Positions 28,242 to 38,044 of a stretch of DNA of 64,000 nt are shown piece after piece. The translations under genes and the position numbers were made by a program. The first letter of the stretch is position 1, and each line of letters starts with the position of its first letter. Below the pieces are notes generated by a model that was not told where the DNA came from, ran no database searches, and was given only the letters and a program-made list of their open reading frames with translations. The stretch comes from an uncultured Balneolaceae bacterium (lineage in GTDB: Bacteria; Bacteroidota; Rhodothermia; Balneolales; Balneolaceae), in the NCBI GenBank assembly GCA_913057825.1, contig CAJXOW010000001.1, forward strand, positions 1-64,000, given 5' to 3'.

Positions 28242-30068
28242 ATGGCCGAGAAAGGACATAAAAAGAGCTCCAAAAAAACGGATGAACAGACATACCGGCA
28301 AAAAGCGTTTCAGATAGCCCGCGAACACTGGGAGAAACAAAAGCGCAAGGCTATCGAAGACCGGGAGACGTTTCGGGGGCTTCAGATTGTTCCCAAAGCG
28401 ACCTATTATGACGACTCCGGCGGACACAAAACAGGTGAGACCAATTGGACCGGCTTCGGATTCGACCTGCACCCGCAGGTCTCGCTCGTCTCGGGCGGAC
28501 TGGTGCTGCTTTTTATCGTACTTACCCTGATTTATAATGAACAGTCGGTCGTTTTCTTTCAGTGGCTGCTGGATACCATCGGTAATAACTTTGGATGGCT
28601 CTATGTGTTGGCGGCGAATTTCTTTGTGATTGTGATGATACTGCTGGCTGCCAGTAAGTACGGGGAAATTCGAATTGGCGGCCCCGACGCGTACCCGGAG
28701 TTTAGTAAATTCAGCTGGTACGCGATGTTGATCAGCGCCGGGATGGGTATCGGACTGATGTTCTGGAGCGTGGCCGAGCCGATTTTCCACTATATGGAAC
28801 CCTCGCCGATGTTCAACGTGCCGGCTTCTTCCCCTCAATCCTCGCAGGTCGCCATGGGACTCACCTATTTCCACTGGGGGATACATCCCTGGGGCATCTA
28901 TGCCTTGGTCGGTTTGTCGTTGGCGTTCTTTTCATACAACAGGGGACTTCCGCTGACCATCCGTTCTATTTTTTATCCACTGCTGGGCGAAAGAATTTAC
29001 GGTTTCTGGGGAAATCTGATCGATATTTTGTCGGTTATGGCCACCCTCTTCGGTCTGGCAACGTCGCTGGGTCTTGGCGTTCAGCAGGTGTCGGCCGGAC
29101 TTCACTATCTATTCGACTTTCCACCGGGGGTTTACTATTCGGTGTTGCTTATTGGTATTATAACGGCCATGGCCGTGGTATCGGTCATTGCCGGACTGGA
29201 TAAAGGGGTCAAAACGCTGAGTAATATCAATATCTATCTGGCCGGTCTCTTTATGCTCTTTCTGTTGCTGACAGGACCGACGGTCTACATTATGCAGGCC
29301 TTTACCCAGAATATCGGTTTCTATATCCAGAAGTTGCCGCAACTCAGTTTCTGGGTGGAAACCTTTCACGGGGCTGAAGGCAGTACCTGGCAGAATCCGT
29401 GGACCATTTTCTACTGGGGATGGTGGATATCATGGTCGCCCTTCGTGGGGATGTTTATCGCCCGTGTTTCGAAAGGTCGTACCGTGCGAGAATTTATTAT
29501 TGGCGTTATGGTGTTCCCCACCTTGCTATCCATGTTATGGATGTCAACCTTCGGTGGATCTGCCCTCTGGCTGCAGACCACCGGCGTTGCAGATATCGCC
29601 TCGGCTGTGCAGGAAAATGTGTCAACCGCCCTGTTTGTCATGCTGCAAAATTTTCCGCTGACCGAGGTGGCCTCCTTTATCGGAATTTTGCTGGTAACCA
29701 TCTTTTTTGTTACCTCCTCCGATTCCGGTTCACTGGTGGTCGATCACCTGACGTCCGGCGGTAAGCTCGACTCGCCGGTCCCCCAGCGGGTTTTCTGGGC
29801 GGTAACCGAAGGTTTCGTTGCTTCGGCGTTGTTGCTCGGCGGCGGTTTGGTGGCTCTGCAAAGCGCTGCCATTGCCACAGGATTGCCATTCACATTTGTA
29901 CTCCTGGTTATGACTTACAGCCTGTATGAAGGATTAAAGGAAGAACACTATCACGCCGTCATTATTAATAAAATTAGTCCCGAAACAGAGCGGTTCGAAT
30001 TTGCCGTGCGAGAAAGGGATTCCGGTAAAGAGCAGGATTCAACCCCCGACGATGATCAAGCCCGGTAA
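28242..30068 (+). CDS. BCCT-family betaine/choline/carnitine transporter
   Basis: Inner-membrane secondary transporter for trimethylammonium compounds, usually glycine betaine taken up for osmoprotection. About twelve membrane spans are visible over 608 residues. Family blocks are GMGIGLMFWSVAEPIFHYMEPS (the glycine-rich segment of the third span region), HWGIHPWGIYALVGLSLAFFSYNRGLP, the signature NPWTIFYWGWWISWSPFVG, and FVTSSDSGSLVVD. The ATG at 28242 is chosen over a TTG at 28215. A charged, Lys-rich cytoplasmic N-terminus of about 80 residues precedes the first span; in BetP-like proteins terminal tails sense osmolarity. The gene stands alone and is followed by two stable hairpins. Confidence 0.93.
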   Translation: MAEKGHKKSSKKTDEQTYRQKAFQIAREHWEKQKRKAIEDRETFRGLQIVPKATYYDDSGGHKTGETNWTGFGFDLHPQVSLVSGGLVLLFIVLTLIYNEQSVVFFQWLLDTIGNNFGWLYVLAANFFVIVMILLAASKYGEIRIGGPDAYPEFSKFSWYAMLISAGMGIGLMFWSVAEPIFHYMEPSPMFNVPASSPQSSQVAMGLTYFHWGIHPWGIYALVGLSLAFFSYNRGLPLTIRSIFYPLLGERIYGFWGNLIDILSVMATLFGLATSLGLGVQQVSAGLHYLFDFPPGVYYSVLLIGIITAMAVVSVIAGLDKGVKTLSNINIYLAGLFMLFLLLTGPTVYIMQAFTQNIGFYIQKLPQLSFWVETFHGAEGSTWQNPWTIFYWGWWISWSPFVGMFIARVSKGRTVREFIIGVMVFPTLLSMLWMSTFGGSALWLQTTGVADIASAVQENVSTALFVMLQNFPLTEVASFIGILLVTIFFVTSSDSGSLVVDHLTSGGKLDSPVPQRVFWAVTEGFVASALLLGGGLVALQSAAIATGLPFTFVLLVMTYSLYEGLKEEHYHAVIINKISPETERFEFAVRERDSGKEQDSTPDDDQAR

Positions 30069-30071
30069 AAA

Positions 30072-30118
30072 TCCCCCTTCGGAGGGGGAAGGTCCATCCC
30101 AAAAAAATTGGGATGGAC
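30072..30118. repeat. Double hairpin element after the BCCT gene
   Basis: TCCCCCT/AGGGGGA encloses a TCGG loop (30072-30089). Three bases later GTCCATCCCAA pairs with TTGGGATGGAC across five A (30092-30118). Paired compact hairpins in an intergenic space look like a REP-type dispersed element or tandem terminators. Confidence 0.55.
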
Positions 30119-30210
30119 AAGGGGGAGAACCAATCGCTCGCGGTGCTCGAGAAGATGAAAGGTCAAGGGTGAAAGCCGAAAGAATTCAAAATTCCTTTTG
30201 AATGCCTGTT

Positions 30211-30232
30211 CCCGACGGCAGTTGCCGTCGGG
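30211..30232. repeat. Perfect GC-rich hairpin
   Basis: CCCGACGGC and GCCGTCGGG flank the loop AGTT. Only three T follow on the plus strand, so it is a weak terminator at best. Confidence 0.5.
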
Positions 30233-30393
30233 ATTTAAAAACCATTAAAAACCGGTTCACCTTATGTACCACTTCTAATTGTAAGAATACTTCCTTGCTT
30301 GTAACCAGAATGTCTACCATTCGAAGTAAAGACCAGGGCGTTTTACTTGCTATTAACATAAATTAATATATAATTATTGGTAGCATTACATAG

Positions 30394-31736
30394 TTGAGAG
30401 TTTTTGTCTCCTTTCCTTTGTGAAGGGAGGAAAGGGTTGACAAAAAAAGAAGGGCATCGTTGTTTCCATCTGAGACAATTCAAACAAGAAAAAATGGAGG
30501 TACAACGATGCCCGTTCAGATACAGAGTAACGAAGATGAACTACAGTTTCAACTGATTGATCATAGCGGCCAGATCCGTAGTCTTTGGCAGATGAAGGAT
30601 CAGCTGCAGCAGTTGTTCTTTGAGGTACTGCGAGAGTGGATTCGCGTCCAGCAGCAGCGACAGCTAGAGGCCCAGTTGGGCGAAAAATGGCAGCCGATGC
30701 CGGCCAGGTGGCGCCGGATCAGTTGCCCGGGATGTGGCAGTGTCGACCTGCGGCGCAAATGCTGGCGGGAGCGGACGGTGACGTTCGCCCGTTGGGGCGA
30801 GGTGTCGATCCCCCGGCGTCAGGTCGAATGCACCGATTGCGGGTGGACGTGGATGCCGTTTGCCGAGCAGTTGGAGTTGCCCCGTGGCCGCTACGGGCCC
30901 GAGCTGCTCGAGCAGTCGATCAGGTGGGCGACAGAGGTTTCCTTCCGGAAGGCATCGGAGGCTGTTCTGGAGGGGCCGTCGGCGCACACCATTTGGCGAC
31001 GCTTGCGGCAGACCGTCCCGACGCCCACCTGTCGAGATGCACCGACGGCCGTGGTGGATTCGACGGATGTACCGGAATGGCAGGGAGAAGGTCAGCACGC
31101 TCTCAGCCTGGTTCATCGCATTGGACCGGCTACTCAGAAACGATCCGAGGTAAGGCCTCGTCGCTTGCTAACGGTAACGGTCGGGGCCGAGGCCGACATT
31201 AAGCCGAAGCTCGCTGATCTGCAGCTGCAATCCCTCATCCACGACGGAAACTTGGCTCTGGAAGAGGCTGCCGAGCAGGTAGGTCGTTGCCGTTGGCATG
31301 TGCCGTACACGGTGCGTCACTTGTTGTACAGCGACGACATTACGGGCGAAGACAACAAAGAACGGGTCGAACAGCTCCACCGGATTACAACCGATCCGCG
31401 GCTGGGCAAGCAGACGCTCGAGTGGCGGTTGAACCTGTGGCTGATGGAAAACAGCGACGCCTCACAGGCGTGCGAGCATGTGCGAAGGGCCCGAGCCGGC
31501 CTTATGGAGCTTGCCGACCGCAAAAGTAGGCGGCCAGAAGTCGAGACCACCTCGCATGTGGAACGCGAAATGCTGGAAATTAATAAACGATTTGAAAACG
31601 GCGGCGGATGGACGCAGACAGGAGCAAAAGCCATGCTACTGCATCATCAGATGCGCCGCCATGAACCCGAAAACTGGAAACGACAACTACGAGAAAAGTT
31701 GGAAACAACGTTGCTTTTGAATTGAAAAACTCTCAA
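30394..31736 (+). mobile_element. Complete insertion sequence, about 1.34 kb, 12-bp terminal inverted repeats
   Basis: TTGAGAGTTTTT at 30394-30405 is the exact inverse of AAAAACTCTCAA at 31725-31736. Between them lies one transposase gene filling almost the whole element; the right repeat begins at the last base of its stop codon. CCTTTCC/GGAAAGG just inside the left end forms a hairpin before the gene. I see no clear target-site duplication: the left flank reads ACATAG and the right flank TCTTGA. GC content in the transposase is higher than in the flanks, consistent with recent arrival. Confidence 0.85.
30508..31725 (+). CDS. DDE-type transposase with N-terminal zinc finger
   Basis: A 405-residue transposase. 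I start at the ATG at 30508, with GGAGG at 30496-30500 as ribosome binding site; codons upstream to 30460 are open but lack such a site. The N-terminal part has paired CPGC and CTDC motifs typical of a DNA-binding zinc ribbon. The central part has AVVDSTDVPEW, LIHDGNLALEEAA and WHVPYTVRHLLYSDD, which could supply the acidic catalytic triad. It recalls transposases annotated as ISKra4 or UPF0236/ISLre2 type, but I cannot fix the family. The frame is intact and the ends are intact, so the element may still be active. Confidence 0.8.
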   Translation: MPVQIQSNEDELQFQLIDHSGQIRSLWQMKDQLQQLFFEVLREWIRVQQQRQLEAQLGEKWQPMPARWRRISCPGCGSVDLRRKCWRERTVTFARWGEVSIPRRQVECTDCGWTWMPFAEQLELPRGRYGPELLEQSIRWATEVSFRKASEAVLEGPSAHTIWRRLRQTVPTPTCRDAPTAVVDSTDVPEWQGEGQHALSLVHRIGPATQKRSEVRPRRLLTVTVGAEADIKPKLADLQLQSLIHDGNLALEEAAEQVGRCRWHVPYTVRHLLYSDDITGEDNKERVEQLHRITTDPRLGKQTLEWRLNLWLMENSDASQACEHVRRARAGLMELADRKSRRPEVETTSHVEREMLEINKRFENGGGWTQTGAKAMLLHHQMRRHEPENWKRQLREKLETTLLLN

Positions 31737-32110
31737 TCTTGAAATGCGACCTAATTATTAATTATTACTTATAGATTACTTGGTTATTGCAAATCCAATT
31801 TGGATGATAGGGCATAACCGCCGTATATTATAAATAGTTGATCGAAAAAAGAGAGTTCATCCCGCCGATGCAGTAGCATCCAAGTTCTCGTGAGATCTAA
31901 ACGTATGTATGCTTCATCCGGTTTAGTCAGTCAGACTTCCATATATTTATTACCGTTCCTCCACGTTCCAGAACCGGCCATTTCCCGATTATCCATCACC
32001 CCATTCATTTTGTTCCCGAGAAGCCCTATTTTATTTATAACGATATACAATCGTTTAAAGGTTATACTCTGAAAATACGGTAGCATTCAAATAAAAAGGC
32101 TTCCTTTATT
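31737..32110. other. Gene-free stretch after the insertion sequence
   Basis: AT-rich sequence with a short open frame at 31890-32072 that lacks coding character. I see nothing else in it. Confidence 0.4.
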
Positions 32111-32824
32111 ATGTCGGACCAACAAGAGCACGCATCCAGCAAAGGGAATATTCAGGATTTGTTGCAGGGAGACGAACTGACCGCGATCACCCATCTTTAT
32201 CGGGGCGAGATGGATCGGGTAAATACGTGGCGAAGGCGCCTCGACGTTACCACCAACTGGGCCATTGTTACGACCGCCGCCTTTTTGACCTTCGGTTTCG
32301 GGAATTCCAACATGTCGCACTTCGTTTTTATCCTGGCGACCATTTTCGTGCTATTCTTCCTTATCATCGAAGCAAGACGGTACAAATACTACGATCTGTG
32401 GAGATGGCGGGTGAGCCTGCTGAATGAGAATTTTTTCGCCAAGGTGCTGGAACCGAAATATACCCCGCTGATGGAGGGGTGGCGGGACCTGCTGGCCCGC
32501 GAGCTGCAGCACTCCCGCTTTAAGATTAGTTTCCTGGAGGCCTTCGGACGTAGGCTGAGGCGCAACTACAGTTGGATATTCTTTGTGCTGATCATCTGCT
32601 GGATTACCAAAATCGCCATCCATCCAACTATTGCTGAGGGACTGCCCGAAATGTACGAGCGGGCCAACCTGTTTCACCTGGCCCCGGCCTGGCTGGTGAT
32701 TACGGTCGGGGTCGTATTCAATGTAAGCCTGCTGGCTATCGGACTCCTGACCATGAAAAAACGAAAAGAGGAAGTCCGCATCTACCCCGCCCGCAAAAGC
32801 AAGTTCAAAATCTCGAATATATGA
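32111..32824 (+). CDS. DUF2270 integral membrane protein
   Basis: A 237-residue protein with the DUF2270 layout: a soluble start (LQGDELTAITHLYRGEMDRVNTWRRRLDVTTNWAI is the diagnostic region), two adjacent membrane spans, a polar middle (EARRYKYYDLWRWRVSLLNENFFAKVLEP) and two further spans. The family is conserved and uncharacterised. It stands alone, 374 bp after the insertion sequence. No catalytic residues can be proposed. Confidence 0.85.
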   Translation: MSDQQEHASSKGNIQDLLQGDELTAITHLYRGEMDRVNTWRRRLDVTTNWAIVTTAAFLTFGFGNSNMSHFVFILATIFVLFFLIIEARRYKYYDLWRWRVSLLNENFFAKVLEPKYTPLMEGWRDLLARELQHSRFKISFLEAFGRRLRRNYSWIFFVLIICWITKIAIHPTIAEGLPEMYERANLFHLAPAWLVITVGVVFNVSLLAIGLLTMKKRKEEVRIYPARKSKFKISNI

Positions 32825-33079
32825 TGCGATGACGATCGATATGGATTTTGGCTTGAATCTGCATGTCAGCTCGAAATTTATTATACGGGCCGGCCTGTTA
32901 TTCCAGCAACCGGTGAGTAGCAATCAGATAGAGGGATTTCTGTTGAGACCCTCCACCGGATTGAAATTTAAGCTTAATTGATTTTGCTAAGTTTATATTA
33001 GCGGTAAGAATCAGTATGTTGATAAAGTAATGTGTTTTTAGATAAAGAGAGGGAATGGCAACCGAGACAGGGTTCTGTT

Positions 33080-35536
33080 ATGAGATGGGTTAAACTAAAT
33101 TTAATCATCTTTATCACGCTTTTAATAGTTCTTCCGGTCCATGCCCAGTTTACGAAGATAGGGTTGGATGATCGGTCGATCCAGGAGCTGCAACTGCATG
33201 ATGATTTTATGTATGCGGGGACAGATCAGGGGTTGTATCGGGTAGATCTTTCTTCTGACGGATTCAATTGGGAGTTGCTCAGTTTTCAGGATCATATGGT
33301 GAGCAGTTTTGTAGTTTTTTCCCGGGATACTCTGTTAGTGGGGCTCGGCGAATCAGCTCCAATAGATTCGGTTTATTTATATAGGACGAATAATGGGGGA
33401 GCAAGGTGGGATTTTCTGCGTGATGGACCGGGGTCCGACAGTACTGAGCAGGGTATCGTGGATTTGGACTGGGTAGGTTCCGGAAGCTACACGATGTATG
33501 CAGTAACCCAAACGGGTATATATCGCTCTCCGAATAGGGGAGATAGCTGGGATAGGTTGGACCTTGATACTGAGAGTATATATAGATCGCAACAGCCGAA
33601 GAGGGCTAGCGGGACATTCGAGTTCCAATTCGTTAATGCGGTATATAATGGGAATCCCGCTCTCTTTACCGGCGGAAAAAACGGATATGGTAACGCGTCC
33701 CTGTTGTATTCGCGGGATGCCGGTGAAACCTGGATAACCAATTCATTTACCGATGTGGATATTTCCGGTGAAGATCAGTATTTAATGTACGCGAACGATG
33801 CCATTATGCCCATCAAAAATTCGAAACCCATTTTTTCGGCGGTAGGTAGTAAAGTTTTGAAATCCAGTCAAGAAGTATTTGGGACATTGAATTTGAGTGC
33901 CGAGCTATATCACGCTGGTTATGAGTTTTTGGACTTGGCGGTTCCCAAAAATTATGCGGGTGTGATATATGCGGGTGGAAATAATGCTGATAATGGGATA
34001 AAACTTTTTAAGAGCAGCGATGGGGGCAATCACTGGAATATGTTTCAAGATACTACAGTGCAAACTTCAGGCATAAGATCTCTGGTAGTATCGAAAGGAC
34101 AGAGCGACGGCCACGTTTATATAGGTACTACGGCAGGAGTCTATCGGCTAAATGATGATGCACAATCTGTGCCGGCTGATATAAAGCCGACAGTCGAAAT
34201 TATTGCGCCCACTGACTCCTCGAAGAGGTATTATCTCGATACTACTAACACTTATTATCAGGGAGTTGAAGTACATTTCTCGGGATCAGACATAGACGGA
34301 CAGATCGAGAAGTATGGGTGGGCCCTGGGAGAGCAGCCCTACACGTGGACCTCGGACTCTGTGAATACAATAAAGAATGAAACGTTTGGATCGTCGGGTT
34401 CTTTTACATTACGAGCAATTGCTCTTGACGATGACAGTCTCCGGTCTTCAGCAGATACCGTTCAGTTCGAATTGATTAACCCCTCGCTTAATCAAGGAGT
34501 TCTTGTAGTGGACGGTACCAACGAAAAAGATTTTGATCGCGTTTCACATTTGGATCAGCTAACAGACACTTATATAGATTCCTTATACGAGAGTTGGATA
34601 AGTCCGTTGGCAGTGACACAATGGGATATTCATGAAGATGGACTACCACCCCATCAAGTGATGGGTAAGTATAATCTGGTATATTGGCACGCCGATAATT
34701 GGTATGGAAGTTCGAGTAATGCACACCCGTTTGGCTCCCATATCTCGGTACTCAGTGACTACATGGGTGCCGGAGGTGACTTCATACTGTCTGGATGGAA
34801 GGTATTGCGATCCATATATCCCCAAGCTGCTACTCCTATTTACCTTGATAGTCTGGCATTTCCCCGGCAGTATTTAAAGGTGCATAGCATCGGTGGAAGT
34901 TCGAATGTTCCCCCGGGCGATTTTGTGGGAGCTCACGGTGTGGGTAAAGGCTATTCAGATGTAATCATTGATTCTTCCCGGGTAAAGGGGTATCCCGTCG
35001 GATTTTATGACTTTATGGTAGACGTTAATTTAATTCAGTCCTCCGCTGCCAATACCGATTCCATTTACACCTTTCGATGTCGGGATGAATGCAGTGATAC
35101 AGTTCTTGAAGGAGAGGTGGTCGGACAAATTACTCAAAATCGAATATACAACTCTGCTGTACTCGGATTTCCGCTTGTGTTCCTTGAAGAACCGGATGCT
35201 GCAGGTACGGTGCATCAGATCATGGATGACTTCGGATATGAAGTCACCTCAATACCTCGAACACAGCAGCCCGATCGTGTTAGGCTCAAGAACAACTATC
35301 CCAATCCTTTTAATCCATCTACTACTATTCGTTTTGAATTGCCTCAAGCTTCCGATGTCCAGTTGAGCGTTTACAACACCATCGGACAAAAAGTATCAAC
35401 ACTGGTAAACCAAAATATGTCAGCCGGATCTCATTCGATAACTTTTAATGCCGAAGGATTGCCCAGCGGCGTTTATATCTACCGATTGAAGGCAGAGGGG
35501 TTCAGCCAGTCGCGGAAGATGTTGCTGGTGAAGTAA
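33080..35536 (+). CDS. Secreted beta-propeller protein with T9SS sorting domain
   Basis: From the ATG at 33080 it has 818 residues with a signal peptide ending PVHAQ; an earlier start at 33032 would bury this leader. Residues 25-370 look like sortilin/BNR-type propeller blades (MYAGTDQGLYRVD, IYRSPNRGDSWDRL, LFKSSDGGNHWNMF, VYIGTTAGVYRL). A PKD/Ig-like segment follows near 385-475, then an alpha/beta region (NQGVLVVDGTNEKDF, GKYNLVYWHADNW, GAGGDFILSGWKVL) that recalls a glutamine-amidotransferase-like fold. The tail is NYPNPFNPSTTIRFELP to MLLVK. Function unknown. Its C-terminal domain is very close in sequence to those of the next secreted protein and of the cohesin protein at 43.3 kb, suggesting recent module copying. 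Confidence 0.82.
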   Translation: MRWVKLNLIIFITLLIVLPVHAQFTKIGLDDRSIQELQLHDDFMYAGTDQGLYRVDLSSDGFNWELLSFQDHMVSSFVVFSRDTLLVGLGESAPIDSVYLYRTNNGGARWDFLRDGPGSDSTEQGIVDLDWVGSGSYTMYAVTQTGIYRSPNRGDSWDRLDLDTESIYRSQQPKRASGTFEFQFVNAVYNGNPALFTGGKNGYGNASLLYSRDAGETWITNSFTDVDISGEDQYLMYANDAIMPIKNSKPIFSAVGSKVLKSSQEVFGTLNLSAELYHAGYEFLDLAVPKNYAGVIYAGGNNADNGIKLFKSSDGGNHWNMFQDTTVQTSGIRSLVVSKGQSDGHVYIGTTAGVYRLNDDAQSVPADIKPTVEIIAPTDSSKRYYLDTTNTYYQGVEVHFSGSDIDGQIEKYGWALGEQPYTWTSDSVNTIKNETFGSSGSFTLRAIALDDDSLRSSADTVQFELINPSLNQGVLVVDGTNEKDFDRVSHLDQLTDTYIDSLYESWISPLAVTQWDIHEDGLPPHQVMGKYNLVYWHADNWYGSSSNAHPFGSHISVLSDYMGAGGDFILSGWKVLRSIYPQAATPIYLDSLAFPRQYLKVHSIGGSSNVPPGDFVGAHGVGKGYSDVIIDSSRVKGYPVGFYDFMVDVNLIQSSAANTDSIYTFRCRDECSDTVLEGEVVGQITQNRIYNSAVLGFPLVFLEEPDAAGTVHQIMDDFGYEVTSIPRTQQPDRVRLKNNYPNPFNPSTTIRFELPQASDVQLSVYNTIGQKVSTLVNQNMSAGSHSITFNAEGLPSGVYIYRLKAEGFSQSRKMLLVK

Positions 35537-35614
35537 ATGTTTGTTAATCAACCATATTTAGTTACTTTACACAAAGTTATGTTTATGATTTCCCATTTTT
35601 AAGGGCTTCTCATC

Positions 35615-38038
35615 ATGAAGAGATATGTGATACATCTGTTGACTGTTACCCTCTTTCTGCTATTACCCCACCAGGTCACTGCTCAATTCAGCAATGCCCG
35701 ATTAATTTATGAGTCCGAGATAAACCATCCGTCCGACGTCGCGCTGATCGATGTGGATGGTGATGGGAGGAAAGACGTCCTTGTCGTATCCCGTCTCAAC
35801 GAGGAGTTTTCCTGGTATCGGAATCTGGGGGAAGGTGAGTTTGGAGAACAGCAGTTGATCGCGGATACGGAATTGCCACCACGGCGTTTGTATAGTTCCG
35901 ATGTGGATATGGACGGGGATCAGGACGTGATCCTGTTAAAATCAAGGAGTTATTCGGATCCGAACATAGTTTGGTACGAAAACCAGCAAGATGGTTTTTC
36001 GCTTCCCAGTGCTATTTCGGTGGGAGATGGTTCGGCGCAATCGGTTCAATTGGCGGATCTCGACGGAGATGGCGATGAGGATCTGGTATATGAACAGAAT
36101 GAAACGGTTGCCTGGAATGCCAATTTAGGCGGACGATTTTCAACGCAGAATATCATTTCGGATCAATTGTCAAACATCAACTCCCTTGAAGTGGTAGATG
36201 TTGATGGAGATCAGCGGCAGGACATCATTATAGCCCATGAAAAAGATTCCAGAATAAGTGAAGGACAACTTCTCTGGTATCAAAATCGTGACAGTACTTT
36301 TGGAGAACCGCAGGTTTTACTGGATTCAATCGGGACAGCTCATGATCTCCATGCCGTACAGAAGGAAAATGGAAAAATGAAAGTGTTCGCTTCTGTCGAC
36401 TCCCCGGATCATCGGCGTTACATACTGGAGATGGTCAACGTACAAGATTCTCTAACCCAAGCGGATACACTGAGGCATCCAACGTCAGAAGTTTTTGATA
36501 TTGTTGATTTGATGGATATTAATCGAGATGACCAAATGGATCTATTGGTCAAGGTATTTGGGTCGGAGTCCCTCGCATGGATTGAGCAAACGGAAAATGG
36601 ATTCAAGTCCATTCAGTTTCTTGGAACTTCAAAGGTGAGCGGGGTTAAAACAGCTGACCTTTCGGGGAATGCTGACAAGGAAATCGTGTTCACTTCCGTT
36701 AAACGTGATAATGTAATCTGGTACGGTTCGGCGGATTCTTCGTATGCCATGCAGGGGGCACTGAATGTGAATACGGTTTCGAGACCCTACCAGGTGGGAG
36801 CGGCAGATTTGGACGACGATGGGGATATTGATGTAATAAGCTCTTCGACCGATGATCACAAACTGGCCTGGTATCCCAATAATCAGACTTCATTTGGCGA
36901 GCAAAAAATAATATCGGACTCCTCCGCGGGCAGGGCTTTTGCCATTGCGAACCTGGACGGGGACTCCCGGAAGGAGATCGTTTCCAACACCTCGGCAAGC
37001 AACTTGGTGAGCTATGATCGTGAGCAGGGAATTTTTAATTATAGTATGATCAAAAAAGGTACCGTCGATCGCGCTATTGATATTGAAACGGGCGACGTGG
37101 ACGGCGACGGGGATAACGACGTGATTTCTTTGGATTATTCAAATGAAATGGTGTGGTACGAGCATACGGAGGATGGATATATCCTCAATCCTTCAAATTA
37201 TATCGGACAAGCCAGCTCTATGGAATTGACTGACATCGACGGCGGGTTGCCGGATCTTGTGGCAGCGGAATCGAATGGTACTTCGGTCACATGGTATAAG
37301 GGCACGTCCGAAGGATTCGGTGAGTCGCAGGTGATTTCAGATACGATTGCTTTTGGGCCGCAAGCGGTGGTTGCCGATCTGGATAATGACGGCACCCGGG
37401 ATGTATTTATTAATGGTATTGTTAGTGATCATATGGTCTATTATCTAAATAATGGAACCGGGGAGTTCCGATTTGGTGGGAAAATGGAAGGAATTCCCGG
37501 TTATAACAAGATGGTTCATGGCGATTTTACGGGAAATGGCTACCAGGATATCGGTATCGGTTCGCAATATGGATTTCACTTGTATAAAAACGACAGTTTG
37601 TCCTTTACCCGGGAGGAGTTTTCCGACAGGAGCATTACCGCATTGGAAAAAGCGGATATAGATGGCGATGGCAAACCGGATCTGATTGCGGGGTCGGAGC
37701 GAGATGACAAAATATGGTGGTTGGAAAATACCTATAGCTCGACCTCGATCGCGGAACCCGGGCCTCAACGTCCCGGTGCATTCAAGCTGTACGAAAACTA
37801 TCCGAATCCGTTCAATCCTACGACCAATATTCAGTTCAGCCTTCCAAATGCATCTCACGTACAAATCACGGTTTACAATACGCTGGGACAGCAGGTAGCC
37901 ACTTTAATGAACCGGCAAATATCAGCCGGAACGCATTCGGTCACTTTTGAAGCTTCAGGGCTGCCTTCAGGCGTCTATATTTACAGGTTGAAAACGGGTG
38001 ATTTTAGTCAGTCAAGGAAAATGCTATTGCTCAAATAA
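35615..38038 (+). CDS. FG-GAP/VCBS repeat protein with T9SS sorting domain
   Basis: An 807-residue secreted protein: signal peptide (HQVTAQ), then about ten FG-GAP/VCBS blades with Ca-binding-type DxDGDG loops (ALIDVDGDGRKDVLVV, QLADLDGDGDEDLVY, VADLDNDGTRDVFI, KADIDGDGKPDLIAG), each followed by a W-Y-x-N strand. The tail is a T9SS type A domain (NYPNPFNPTTNIQFSLP). Such propellers are usually adhesive or polysaccharide-binding. It is followed after six bases by a small outer-membrane barrel gene, so the two may be co-transcribed. Confidence 0.85.
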   Translation: MKRYVIHLLTVTLFLLLPHQVTAQFSNARLIYESEINHPSDVALIDVDGDGRKDVLVVSRLNEEFSWYRNLGEGEFGEQQLIADTELPPRRLYSSDVDMDGDQDVILLKSRSYSDPNIVWYENQQDGFSLPSAISVGDGSAQSVQLADLDGDGDEDLVYEQNETVAWNANLGGRFSTQNIISDQLSNINSLEVVDVDGDQRQDIIIAHEKDSRISEGQLLWYQNRDSTFGEPQVLLDSIGTAHDLHAVQKENGKMKVFASVDSPDHRRYILEMVNVQDSLTQADTLRHPTSEVFDIVDLMDINRDDQMDLLVKVFGSESLAWIEQTENGFKSIQFLGTSKVSGVKTADLSGNADKEIVFTSVKRDNVIWYGSADSSYAMQGALNVNTVSRPYQVGAADLDDDGDIDVISSSTDDHKLAWYPNNQTSFGEQKIISDSSAGRAFAIANLDGDSRKEIVSNTSASNLVSYDREQGIFNYSMIKKGTVDRAIDIETGDVDGDGDNDVISLDYSNEMVWYEHTEDGYILNPSNYIGQASSMELTDIDGGLPDLVAAESNGTSVTWYKGTSEGFGESQVISDTIAFGPQAVVADLDNDGTRDVFINGIVSDHMVYYLNNGTGEFRFGGKMEGIPGYNKMVHGDFTGNGYQDIGIGSQYGFHLYKNDSLSFTREEFSDRSITALEKADIDGDGKPDLIAGSERDDKIWWLENTYSSTSIAEPGPQRPGAFKLYENYPNPFNPTTNIQFSLPNASHVQITVYNTLGQQVATLMNRQISAGTHSVTFEASGLPSGVYIYRLKTGDFSQSRKMLLLK

Positions 38039-38044
38039 GATCAT

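Larger units (their letters stand above)
30069..30393. other. Hairpin-rich spacer between BCCT gene and insertion sequence
   Basis: Holds three perfect inverted repeats (30072-30089, 30092-30118, 30211-30232) and no convincing gene. The first two probably end the transporter transcript or belong to a dispersed repeat. Confidence 0.5.

Noticed and set aside
30636-31202. Alternative frames inside the transposase gene
   Set aside because: They overlap the conserved transposase frame and have Arg/Ala-rich shadow composition.
31890-32072. A 60-codon plus-strand frame after the insertion sequence
   Set aside because: No ribosome binding site, no recognisable pattern and non-coding composition.
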